24,394 nt of DNA from CBFGRV01 sp965651265 (GTDB lineage Bacteria; Bacteroidota; Rhodothermia; Rhodothermales; VXPQ01): the NCBI GenBank assembly GCA_965651265.1, contig CBFGRV010000045.1:1-24394 (forward strand). The letters are read 5' to 3'. Both the position numbers and the translations under genes were made by a program. The notes under the pieces were generated by a model. It saw nothing but the letters and a program-made list of their open reading frames with translations, was not told the origin of the DNA and did no database searches. This document shows positions 15,727 through 23,312 of the stretch, piece after piece. Position 1 is the first letter of the stretch. Every line of letters begins with the position of its first letter.

Positions 15727-16662
15727 TCAGACGGAGGCTTCCTCACGGACTTCCTTGTTCACGAAGGAAAGCCAGCCATGAGAATCGTTCCCCTTCTGCA
15801 CGATGTCGAAGAAGGCGTTCTGAAGCTCTTCGGTGACCGGCCCGCGTCGCCCCTTCCCGATCTTGTATTTGTCGACGGACTTGATCGGCGTCACTTCTGC
15901 GGCTGTGCCCGTGAAGAAGAGCTCGTCGGCGATGTAGAGGGCCTCACGGGGAAGCTGCGTCTCGATCACATCATATCCGCGATCTCGAGCTATCGTGATC
16001 ACGGCGTCGCGGGTGATGCCGGGAAGGATGGAGAGGCTCGTCGGAGCCGTGTAGATCTTCCCGTCGCGAACGACGAACAGGTTCTCCCCGCTGCCTTCGG
16101 CCACATATCCGTCGCGGGAGAGCATGATGCCTTCCACATACCCGTTCAGGACGGCATCCATCTTGACCAGCGAGGCATTCAGGTAATTGCCGCCGGCCTT
16201 GGCCAGTGCCGGGTGGGTATTCGGCGCCATGCGGTTCCACGAAGCCACGTGTACGTCCACGCCTTCGCTGAGGGCCTCGGGGCCGAGGTACGCCCCCCAC
16301 TCCCACACCATCAACACGGTCTCGACCGGATTCTTGAGCGGATTGACCCCCATGGGTCCGACGCCCCGAAAGACGAGTGGCCTGATGTAGCAGGCCTCGA
16401 GGCCGCTTTCGGCGATCGTCTCCATCGCGGCGGCCTCCAGATCCTCCAGACTGTAGGGGATCTCCATCCTGTGAATCGCCGCCGAGTCGACGAGCCGCCG
16501 CATGTGTTCACGAAGCCGAAAAACGGCAGAGCCCCGATCGGTCTTGTAGCACCTGATTCCTTCGAAGACGGATGAGCCGTAGTGCAGGGCGTGCGCCGCG
16601 ACATGGACGGTGGCGTCTTCGTAGGGAATGAGCTTGCCGTTAAACCAGACTGGATGATTCAT
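15727..16662 (-). CDS. ilvE: Branched-chain amino acid aminotransferase
   Basis: Fold-type IV PLP transaminase for the last step of Leu, Ile and Val synthesis, or the first step of their breakdown. From ATG at 16662 it has 311 aa. Motifs include HYGSSVFEGIRCY, RPLVFRG, the PLP Lys (about 155) in LAKAGGNYLN, the cofactor-phosphate region EGSGENLFVV, LPGITRDAV, and ELFFTGTAAEVTPI at the end. An in-frame ATG 15 nt upstream is possible but MNHPVWFNGK is the usual beginning. The 128-bp gap to the glycosyltransferase gene upstream shows no clear terminator, promoter or Shine-Dalgarno. A decayed DUF2905 gene follows its stop. Confidence 0.97.
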   Translation of the reverse strand: MNHPVWFNGKLIPYEDATVHVAAHALHYGSSVFEGIRCYKTDRGSAVFRLREHMRRLVDSAAIHRMEIPYSLEDLEAAAMETIAESGLEACYIRPLVFRGVGPMGVNPLKNPVETVLMVWEWGAYLGPEALSEGVDVHVASWNRMAPNTHPALAKAGGNYLNASLVKMDAVLNGYVEGIMLSRDGYVAEGSGENLFVVRDGKIYTAPTSLSILPGITRDAVITIARDRGYDVIETQLPREALYIADELFFTGTAAEVTPIKSVDKYKIGKGRRGPVTEELQNAFFDIVQKGNDSHGWLSFVNKEVREEASV

Positions 16663-16790
16663 GGACCGAACTAGCAAATCTTCAGGAAGGTGGAACGGGC
16701 CCGCACGCGCCGTCGATAACGGTCACAACGTCTCTTGAGCACGAGGAAACGGACGTCCCGGACGGGTGATCAGAATTACGAGGCCAGCGG

Positions 16791-17507
16791 TCAAAGGTTC
16801 ACCGGTTGAGGATGTGCCCGCCGCTCGGTGAAGGCAAATTTGGCGATCGTCCAGAGGATTTTCGCGGATGCGTTCATGGTGCCGGAGACGGTGCCCGTGA
16901 CCTTCGAAACGCCCACCCGCCGGCGGTAAGAGACAGGAACCTCCAGAATCCGAAGGCCGCGCACGGCGGCCTTGATCTGCATCTCGACCGTCCACCCGAA
17001 GGTGCGGTCGGCCATCTCCAGCCGCTCGAGCGCATCCATGCGAATCGCACGAAAGGGTCCCAGATCCGTATAGCGAATCCTCCAGATCAGGCCAATCAGA
17101 GCCACGGCAATCCGGTTGCCGATGAGGGCCTGGGGCAGCATCGAGCCGGGCTCGCGCCGGCCGGCTATGCGGGAGCCCACCACGAAATCGGCTCGATCCT
17201 CCAGGATGGGTTGGAGAAGCAGCGGCATCTCGTCGGGGTGATCACTGAAGTCGCCATCCAGGAACACGATGACCTCGGCGTCTCGCGAACGGGCATATTC
17301 GATCCCGCGCATGCAGGCCCATCCGTATCCTCTCCTTTCCTCACGAAGTACTGTAGCGCCAGCGCGACGTGCGTTGGAGGCCGTTTCGTCGTTCGAGGCA
17401 TTGTCCACCACCACGACCTCCTCCACGAGATTCAATGGGATGTGGGCGACGACGTGACCGATGGCCCGAGCCTCATTGAATGCCGGGATGACGACGAGGA
17501 CCCTCAC
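16791..17507 (-). CDS. Family 2 glycosyltransferase
   Basis: GT-A fold glycosyltransferase of the dolichyl-phosphate-mannose-synthase-like group. It begins VLVVIPAFNEARAIGHV; then come VVVVDNASNDET, the metal/nucleotide-sugar motif FLDGDFSDHP (DGD at about 84-86) and FVVGSRIAG. RIRYTDLGPFRAIRMDALERL and FGWTVEMQIKA near the acceptor site follow. No membrane helices are evident in 238 aa. The donor and acceptor are unknown; a polyprenyl-phosphate or surface glycan acceptor would be usual. The start is GTG at 17507, overlapping the TGA of the preceding gene as GTGA; the frame runs on upstream only as shadow of that gene. It is last in the ATPase-receptor-lipoprotein run. Confidence 0.9.
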   Translation of the reverse strand: MRVLVVIPAFNEARAIGHVVAHIPLNLVEEVVVVDNASNDETASNARRAGATVLREERRGYGWACMRGIEYARSRDAEVIVFLDGDFSDHPDEMPLLLQPILEDRADFVVGSRIAGRREPGSMLPQALIGNRIAVALIGLIWRIRYTDLGPFRAIRMDALERLEMADRTFGWTVEMQIKAAVRGLRILEVPVSYRRRVGVSKVTGTVSGTMNASAKILWTIAKFAFTERRAHPQPVNL

Positions 17508-18328
17508 GGCACCTGAAATCCGAGGGCCAGAACAAGGCTGTCCGGCAGCGTCCACGACTTCGTTGCGCGCGAAACGGCCGCAAAGAACGTCGGGTCGCCA
17601 CTTACGGGACGGCTCCACTCAGGGCTGTGGAGTTCGGCCGAGATCTCGAGCCCGTCAAGCGCCACGCGGCCGGTGTCGACCTCCCCGGCCAGGTCCATGA
17701 GAATCTGCCGGCTGTCCACTTCGAGTTGAAGGACAGTCCTTTCGCTGGCGAAGACCGGGGCGGCGTAAGGCCGCAACATGCGCATGGGCCCTGCAGAGGT
17801 TGCGAGCCGGTAGGTGACCTCGACGCTTCGGATGCGACTCACCATCTGCCACTCAACCGACTGGATCAACAGCCCGCGAGAATCGCGGCTGGCTTCGGAT
17901 ATCGCGATGTTGCTCGCGCCGGGAACGTGCGTGATGGCCCGCATCGTGTCGCCCGCTTCGGCAAAAACTTCGAGGAGGAACGACCGATCCGGAGCTACGG
18001 GCTCCGTCGTGAAATAGATGTAGGACCGGCGATTATCCTCGATGGCGACAGACGAATCGCGCAACTCAACGCTGGCCATGGATGTCAGATCGGTTAGAAT
18101 CACCCGTGCGTCGAGCCGCTCGGGATAATCGAAGGTGGCCGAATTGATCATGGGCGACACCCGCACGAACTGCGTGTCCGCGCGCGAATCCAGGAAGCCA
18201 TAGAAGGCGAATTCCGCAGTGCGGGCACCATCGACAAACGGATCAAGGGTATTGTCGCACCCGATCGCAAGCATTGCAACGGCAAGGAGAAGCGCCCCCC
18301 GCCAGCGTGTCCGTATGCGATCACCCAT
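17504..18328 (-). CDS. DUF4249-like lipoprotein
   Basis: 274-aa lipoprotein: Arg-rich start, hydrophobic stretch and lipobox LAIGC (Cys24), then CDNTLDPF. The body starts with FAFYGFLDSRADTQFVRVSP, a pattern familiar from DUF4249 proteins that accompany TonB-dependent receptors in Bacteroidota; the rest is beta-rich and unrecognised. ATG at 18328 overlaps the end of the receptor gene by 8 nt (the stop at 18321-18323 lies inside). Its own stop overlaps the GTG of the glycosyltransferase. Probable envelope partner of the receptor; the function of the family is not known. The family call is by pattern only. Confidence 0.75.
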   Translation of the reverse strand: MGDRIRTRWRGALLLAVAMLAIGCDNTLDPFVDGARTAEFAFYGFLDSRADTQFVRVSPMINSATFDYPERLDARVILTDLTSMASVELRDSSVAIEDNRRSYIYFTTEPVAPDRSFLLEVFAEAGDTMRAITHVPGASNIAISEASRDSRGLLIQSVEWQMVSRIRSVEVTYRLATSAGPMRMLRPYAAPVFASERTVLQLEVDSRQILMDLAGEVDTGRVALDGLEISAELHSPEWSRPVSGDPTFFAAVSRATKSWTLPDSLVLALGFQVP

Positions 18329-20588
18329 CGATCTCGACTCGAATCCCTCCCGACGGAATGAGTGGGAGCTGGTCGATGCGTCGCCGGCCCAGGACGTCAT
18401 AGGCGAAGATGTTGTGGCGGTCGTACGCGTTGATGACGCCCAGATGAGCGACAAGGCGCCAGCCATCGAACTGAAACCGCCGCTCCGCTGTGACGTCCAG
18501 GCGATGATACGCGGGCAGCCGGCGCGAGTACGACGGCCCAAACATCGTCTGTGCCGTTCCTCCATCCGTCAAATACTGCCGATCCTCCGTGGTTTGCGGG
18601 GGCGAAGCGTAGTAGTACTGGAGGATGGGCGTGAACGGTACTCCGGATCCATACTGCCATCCAACCTGAATCTGGTAGGCACCTAGAGAGAGCCGCGTCT
18701 GCAGGCTCAGATTGTGACGCCGGTCGTGCGGCGGGGTGAAGGCCGGGCCAAGGGATCGTTCACTGCCCGAGACGTCGAGCAGCTCTCGGTATTCGACGAG
18801 CGACAGACCATAGCCGGCGTGGGCGTAGAGCCAGGGTCGAAGAAACTCGACGGTCGCCTCGAGCCCGCGCGCCGCGCCATGTACACGCTCGAGCTGCGAG
18901 AGGCTGCTAAGCCCGCTTTCGAAATCTGGAAAGTGGATGTTCGATATATCCCGGAGGTAGCCCTCCAGGCCGATGGTCAACGAAGGATGCAGGCGGCGCT
19001 GCGTCCCGAGCAACAGGTGCATGGAGCGTGGCAGCGGAGCATGCTCCGGCGATGCGGTCCACGCCGTGAAAGCGTCGGTGACGTCGCGCTGATTGTTGAG
19101 GCCCAGAAACTGCTGGTGGTAGATGCCCCATGCGCCCGTGAATCGTTGCCTTGAATCGCCGCCGCCGGGACGCCACTCGAATCGAATCCGGGGCTCGAAT
19201 AGGGTGCGAGAGGAGAAAGAGTATGTCTGGACGCGAACGCCGGGGCTCAGCCTGAGATACTCGGCATTCCAGTCCGCGCTGAAGTAGAGGCCTCCTTCCG
19301 TAAAGTTCTGTTGTTGGGGTTCATGACCCGGCCCCAGGTCGTAATCGAGCCAGTTCGTCATACCGCCGATTCCCGCCCTCATCTGGAAATCTCCCAGCAA
19401 ATAGGCGAATCGGATCTTCAGCTCGAAGGTCGTCACGTCGCTGACCCGTTCTTCTCCATCGTCGGGTGAGAATCGGCTCTGGTAGCGCGTTCCGTACATC
19501 GCAAACTCGGCGGTGGCCGGGAAGTCCGCGGGAAGGTAGAAATAGCGGCCTCCTGCCGCCGTGTTCGTCCAACGCGAATACCGCCCGTCGTTCGCGGCCG
19601 CGATGTCGCCCTCGTCGAAGCTGTGGAGCACGGTGGCCGTGAAGCTGCTCGTGCGGTTCAGGAAGGCATGTATTTTGGCAAACCGATCGCCGAATCGGTA
19701 GGGCAGCCGCGTGTCGATGAGCGTCGGGGAGACCCGCTCGATGACGGACTCGCGCACGGACGTGACGAGCGAGACCTTGCCCGGCACCACAGGGATCTCG
19801 GCCCGGAGGGACGCGAGGAACGGTGCGATGGACGCGGATCCGGCGAAGTGCTGCTTGCTGCCGTTTCGAGTGACCACATCCACAACGGAGCCGATCCGCC
19901 CACCGTAATCCGCGCCGAATCCACCCGCGTACACATCGGCATACGCGATGATGTCGGCGGGGAAAATGGAATAGAATCCGACGATGTGGAACGGCCGGTA
20001 GATGTGCATGCCGTCCATCAAGACGAGGTTCTGGGTGGGCGTGCCGCCCCGGATGAAGAGTTGCCCGCCGCGGTCGCCCGGCGATATGATGCCTGGCTGC
20101 GTCAACAGAAATGCGGCGAGGTCCGGAGAGACGTCCGGCATCGGCACGTTCTGGAGGGCGGCAGGGCTGATGCGCAGATGTCCGGCCCCCGCAGCGGCGA
20201 CCGGCCTGTCCTCGTCATCCGATTCGACGACGACCTCGTCCAGCTCCTCGGACGTGGCTGCAAGCTCCACGACCACTCGGATGTCCTGGCTGAATGCGAC
20301 CTCCAGCGTATCGGACCACGCGTCGAATCCGACATGCGTCACGACCAGCACATACGTACCCGGCGGAAGGCCGGGAAAGGAAAAGCGCCCGCCCCGCCCC
20401 GTTGCCGTTCCTCTCTGCTCGCCCTCCCCCACGAGCCGAACGTTGGCGCCGCCTAACGCTGTGTTCGTCTGGGCGTCAAGAACCTCTCCCGTAACCGACG
20501 AAAGCTGTGCGTTGGCGTCGTTCGGTACGGCCAAGACGACGAGAATGATGGCAAACCAGCATGTCCGCACAGGGGGTCCGCAGATCAA
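18321..20588 (-). CDS. TonB-dependent receptor with carboxypeptidase-regulatory domain
   Basis: 755-aa outer-membrane receptor. A signal peptide (CWFAIILVVLAVPNDANA) is followed by a CarboxypepD_reg-like domain (about 30-110: VTGEVLDAQTNTALGGANVRL, GRFSFPGLPPGTYVLVVTHVGF). The plug follows at about 125-245 (LLTQPGIISPGDRGGQLFIRGG, NLVLMDGMHIYRPFHIVGF, GGFGADYGGRIGSVVDV), then the barrel. The substrate is unknown. The start is either TTG at 20588, overlapping the previous stop as TTGA, or GTG at 20570, which gives a neater signal peptide (MRTCWFAII). Either way it is coupled to the ATPase gene. The downstream lipoprotein overlaps its stop. There is no SusD-like partner, so it is not a classic SusCD pair. 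Confidence 0.93.
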   Translation of the reverse strand: MICGPPVRTCWFAIILVVLAVPNDANAQLSSVTGEVLDAQTNTALGGANVRLVGEGEQRGTATGRGGRFSFPGLPPGTYVLVVTHVGFDAWSDTLEVAFSQDIRVVVELAATSEELDEVVVESDDEDRPVAAAGAGHLRISPAALQNVPMPDVSPDLAAFLLTQPGIISPGDRGGQLFIRGGTPTQNLVLMDGMHIYRPFHIVGFYSIFPADIIAYADVYAGGFGADYGGRIGSVVDVVTRNGSKQHFAGSASIAPFLASLRAEIPVVPGKVSLVTSVRESVIERVSPTLIDTRLPYRFGDRFAKIHAFLNRTSSFTATVLHSFDEGDIAAANDGRYSRWTNTAAGGRYFYLPADFPATAEFAMYGTRYQSRFSPDDGEERVSDVTTFELKIRFAYLLGDFQMRAGIGGMTNWLDYDLGPGHEPQQQNFTEGGLYFSADWNAEYLRLSPGVRVQTYSFSSRTLFEPRIRFEWRPGGGDSRQRFTGAWGIYHQQFLGLNNQRDVTDAFTAWTASPEHAPLPRSMHLLLGTQRRLHPSLTIGLEGYLRDISNIHFPDFESGLSSLSQLERVHGAARGLEATVEFLRPWLYAHAGYGLSLVEYRELLDVSGSERSLGPAFTPPHDRRHNLSLQTRLSLGAYQIQVGWQYGSGVPFTPILQYYYASPPQTTEDRQYLTDGGTAQTMFGPSYSRRLPAYHRLDVTAERRFQFDGWRLVAHLGVINAYDRHNIFAYDVLGRRRIDQLPLIPSGGIRVEIDG

Positions 20589-22144
20589 CCGTAGCGGCTG
20601 TAGAAATCGTCATCTTCGTCATCGGCCTCGTCATCCTCGTCAGAAAACGGGCCGATGGACGAGAGCATCGATCCCATCATGTCGTTGTAGATGAGAGCGT
20701 CATCGAGCAGCTCCTTGCCGATGAGCGAGTTCTGATGAAGGGCCTCGAGAACGAATCCCATCGCGGCGGCCGTTTCCTCCGGCCCCGAAGGTTTCGTGTA
20801 CTTCTCTACGACCTCCTTGAGGCCCTCGACGCGATCCAACGTGCGAGCGTACTCGACGAAGGACATGTCCGGCTCCAGGTCGACGGAGTTCCCACGCGCA
20901 AACCAGCTCAGAATCGCCTGGTAAGGCGAGCGCCCCTCCTTCTTGTCGGATGGATCCGGGAAGTACCGGCGGAAGATGGCATTGACGGCCCGCCCGATGA
21001 GCAGGCGCGCCACGTTCTGGGCGCCCTCCTGCTCGCCCTCGTACACGAGCTCCACTTTCCCCGTGATGGCCGGTTCGATGTAGAGGAGATCGGTGATCCG
21101 CACGCCTGACTCCTTCTCGCCGTTGAGCAGCGCCCGCCGTTCGGCGCCGGAGATCAGATCCTCGATGGCCGCCCGCGTCATGCGCGCCGAGACGCCCGAT
21201 TTCTGGTCGATGTACTCGCTCTGGCGCGCCTCGAAAGCGACCTGTTCGATGATCTCGCGAAAGTAGTGCGGCACGTGTACCGGGATGTGCGCATCGCCCG
21301 TGCCGTTTCGATCCTCCCACGCCTCCTGCCTCGTGATCTCGATACCGACGGAGAGCGTCTTCGGGTAGTGCGTGATGATCTGGCTGTCGATCCGGTCCTT
21401 CAGGGGCGTGATGATGTTGCCGCGGTTCGTGTAGTCCTCGGGATTGGCCGAGAACACCATCATCACGTCGAGGGGAAAGCGGATGTTGAATCCTCGAATC
21501 TGGATGTCCTGCTCCTCCATGATGTTGAGGAGGCCCACCTGGATGCGAGGCTGAAGATCGGGCAGCTCGTTGATGGCGAAGATGCCGCGATTCGTGCGCG
21601 GGATGATCCCGAAATGGATGACTTCCTCGTCGGCGTAGGTCAGGCGGCGGTTGGCCGCCTTGATGGGGTCGATGTCGCCGATGAGGTCGGCGATGGTCGT
21701 GTCGGGCGTCGCCAGTTTTTCGCCGTACCGCTCCGAGCGGCTCCTCCATTCGATGGGCGTCTCGTCGCCCATCTCCTCGATGAGGTCGCGCGCGTGCTTG
21801 GAGATGGGGTTGAAGGGATCGTCGTTGATCTCGCTTCCGGCGACGACCGGGATGTAGTCATCCAGCAGGCGTGGCAGCATCCGGATGATGCGGCTCTTGG
21901 CCTGGCCGCGAAGACCCAGCAGGATGAGGTCGTGCCGGGCCAGAATCGCGTTCTCGATCTGCGGGATGACCGTTCGGTCGTAACCGATGATACCTTCGAA
22001 GATGTCTTCGCCGGCCCGTAGCTTCGCGATGAGGTTGCGCCGCATCTCGTCTTTCACCGGCACAGATCGGTAGCCGGATCGCCTGAGTTCGCCGAGGGTG
22101 CGCAGATCGGTCAGCTCTCGGACATCGGTCGACACATCAGCCAT
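20585..22144 (-). CDS. AAA+ ATPase, magnesium-chelatase-like (Rv0958-type)
   Basis: 519-aa cytosolic ATPase of the ChlI/MoxR-like branch, resembling the protein annotated as possible magnesium chelatase in Mycobacterium (Rv0958). Segments: FEGIIGYDRTVIPQIENAIL, the Walker A region GLRGQAKS (77-84), EKLATPDTTIADLIGDIDPIK, the Walker B region IFAINELPDL (about 188-197), IMEEQDIQIRGF, sensor-like FSANPEDYTNRG and ITPLKDRIDSQI. Walker A has Ala where GK[ST] normally has Gly. The acidic tail (DEDDEADDEDDD) is unusual. Homologues often sit beside a VWA-domain gene; none is here. Its stop overlaps the TTG of the receptor gene. The role is unknown, and chlorophyll synthesis is unlikely since no other such genes are present. 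Confidence 0.88.
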   Translation of the reverse strand: MADVSTDVRELTDLRTLGELRRSGYRSVPVKDEMRRNLIAKLRAGEDIFEGIIGYDRTVIPQIENAILARHDLILLGLRGQAKSRIIRMLPRLLDDYIPVVAGSEINDDPFNPISKHARDLIEEMGDETPIEWRSRSERYGEKLATPDTTIADLIGDIDPIKAANRRLTYADEEVIHFGIIPRTNRGIFAINELPDLQPRIQVGLLNIMEEQDIQIRGFNIRFPLDVMMVFSANPEDYTNRGNIITPLKDRIDSQIITHYPKTLSVGIEITRQEAWEDRNGTGDAHIPVHVPHYFREIIEQVAFEARQSEYIDQKSGVSARMTRAAIEDLISGAERRALLNGEKESGVRITDLLYIEPAITGKVELVYEGEQEGAQNVARLLIGRAVNAIFRRYFPDPSDKKEGRSPYQAILSWFARGNSVDLEPDMSFVEYARTLDRVEGLKEVVEKYTKPSGPEETAAAMGFVLEALHQNSLIGKELLDDALIYNDMMGSMLSSIGPFSDEDDEADDEDDDFYSRYG

Positions 22145-22184
22145 GCTCGAACCACAGTATCACTTCAGAGGGGTCGATCTACCA

Positions 22185-22200
22185 CGCGGACTCTTCCGCG
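22185..22200. other. Small perfect hairpin between lipoprotein and ATPase genes
   Basis: CGCGGA, a four-base loop, TCCGCG: a perfect 6-bp GC stem, without a T-run on either side. It lies in the 91-bp gap (22145-22235) between the propeller lipoprotein stop and the ATPase start. It may be an mRNA-processing or leader structure, or chance in GC-rich DNA. Confidence 0.3.
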
Positions 22201-22235
22201 CTGTTCCCCCGGGCGTCGCGGATGGCCCCGCGGCA

Positions 22236-23312
22236 TCATCTGGAGGGGGTGGGTGGATCAGGCCTGTCTGAGCGGCGGCTCGGCGCGTCGGGGCGCCATT
22301 CGTAAAGGCGGACTTCCGGCGCCGGATCGGAGAGGACGATGGCGAGCTGGTAGCTTCCGTCAGGCAGGAGGCGCGCATCGATGTCCTGCGGGAGAAAGGC
22401 GCGTCGATACGCCGGATTCGGCTCGACGAGCCGGCGCTGGAGCCGGCCGTCGCGCCCGAAGACATCCACCTGAAGCCAGCCTGCCCGAAGGTTGATGACG
22501 AAGAGACGATTCCCCGCGGCCGCTGCCGAAGTGGTGAGGAGGGGCGGCTCGCTGATCTCGCCGGCGACGAAGGAGCGACTGCGCGCCAGCATCGGAGAAT
22601 CGAAGCCCAGCAGGTACAGGGTATCGACCTCCGAGCCGGGTTCATCGAACCGGATTAGATCGATCACCGGGCGATAGCCGGAGAGGCTGACGAGTGTATC
22701 GCCCCATGTCCGCAGGAGGCCGGCGCGGCGCCACTGGGGGCCATCGAGCGGTCGGCGCTCTTGAAGCCGTCCGTCGGGGCCTACGGATGCGATGAAGCCC
22801 GCGCCATCGCGCGGAACGCGCTTGTAGTAGAGGCGGCCGTTATAGGCGCCGTAAACGAGATCCTCTCTGGACCGCTCGGGATCATTTACCGTGATGCTCC
22901 GGACGATGCGCCCGTCGACGGCGAGATGAAACCCCGGCTGACCGGGGCTGAAAGCGGCGATCGTGTCGCTCCGTATTCCGGCCAGATAGGGTACGGGCAC
23001 GTCCTCGATCACACTTCGGAGGGAGCCGCGCGCATCCAGGGTCAACAACGCCTCTCGCTCGACATCGCTAACGTACAAGACGGATGCGGCGGAGTCGTCG
23101 GAAAACCGAACCGTGCGGGGATACTCCATCCCCTCGCCCGCGATCCAGAGCAGGCGCAGCGTATCGGCGGGGGTCTCGAAGGCGATTTGCCGCGAGGCGG
23201 AGTCCGCCGGCATCAGAGCCGTGGACTCCTCGCGCCTGCATGAGTACGGCAGGCATCCGGAAAGCAGAACCAGGAGCACGGCGGCCCAGAGGCCGCTTCT
23301 CGTCGATGTCAT
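22236..23312 (-). CDS. Propeller-type lipoprotein, function unknown
   Basis: 358-aa lipoprotein with signal and lipobox LLSGC (Cys20). Blade-like repeats follow: PRTVRFSDDSAASVLYVSDV, GSLRSVIEDVPVPYLAGI, DLVYGAYNGRLYYKRV, DTLVSLSGYRPVIDLIRFD, RLFVINLRAGWLQVDVFGRDGRL. These fit a 6-bladed beta-propeller of the TolB/NHL sort. The open frame extends to 23927, but that part is antisense-free shadow of the protease gene. ATG at 23312 overlaps the protease TGA as ATGA and begins a proper signal peptide. It is translationally coupled to the DegQ-like protease, so the two may work together in the periplasm or at the outer membrane. No specific function can be named. Confidence 0.85.
   Translation of the reverse strand: MTSTRSGLWAAVLLVLLSGCLPYSCRREESTALMPADSASRQIAFETPADTLRLLWIAGEGMEYPRTVRFSDDSAASVLYVSDVEREALLTLDARGSLRSVIEDVPVPYLAGIRSDTIAAFSPGQPGFHLAVDGRIVRSITVNDPERSREDLVYGAYNGRLYYKRVPRDGAGFIASVGPDGRLQERRPLDGPQWRRAGLLRTWGDTLVSLSGYRPVIDLIRFDEPGSEVDTLYLLGFDSPMLARSRSFVAGEISEPPLLTTSAAAAGNRLFVINLRAGWLQVDVFGRDGRLQRRLVEPNPAYRRAFLPQDIDARLLPDGSYQLAIVLSDPAPEVRLYEWRPDAPSRRSDRPDPPTPSR

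Noticed and set aside
16663..16790. Small gene or regulator between ilvE and the glycosyltransferase
   Set aside because: The frame there (up to 16995) overlaps the glycosyltransferase and has no motif; no convincing promoter or terminator either.
18321..20588. SusC-type receptor of a glycan-utilisation locus
   Set aside because: At 755 aa it is shorter than typical SusC, and no SusD, glycoside hydrolase or sulfatase gene is present; the glycosyltransferase is a synthetic, not degradative, enzyme.
19623..22021. Plus-strand frames opposite the TonB receptor and ATPase
   Set aside because: Composition and lack of motifs fit antisense shadows.
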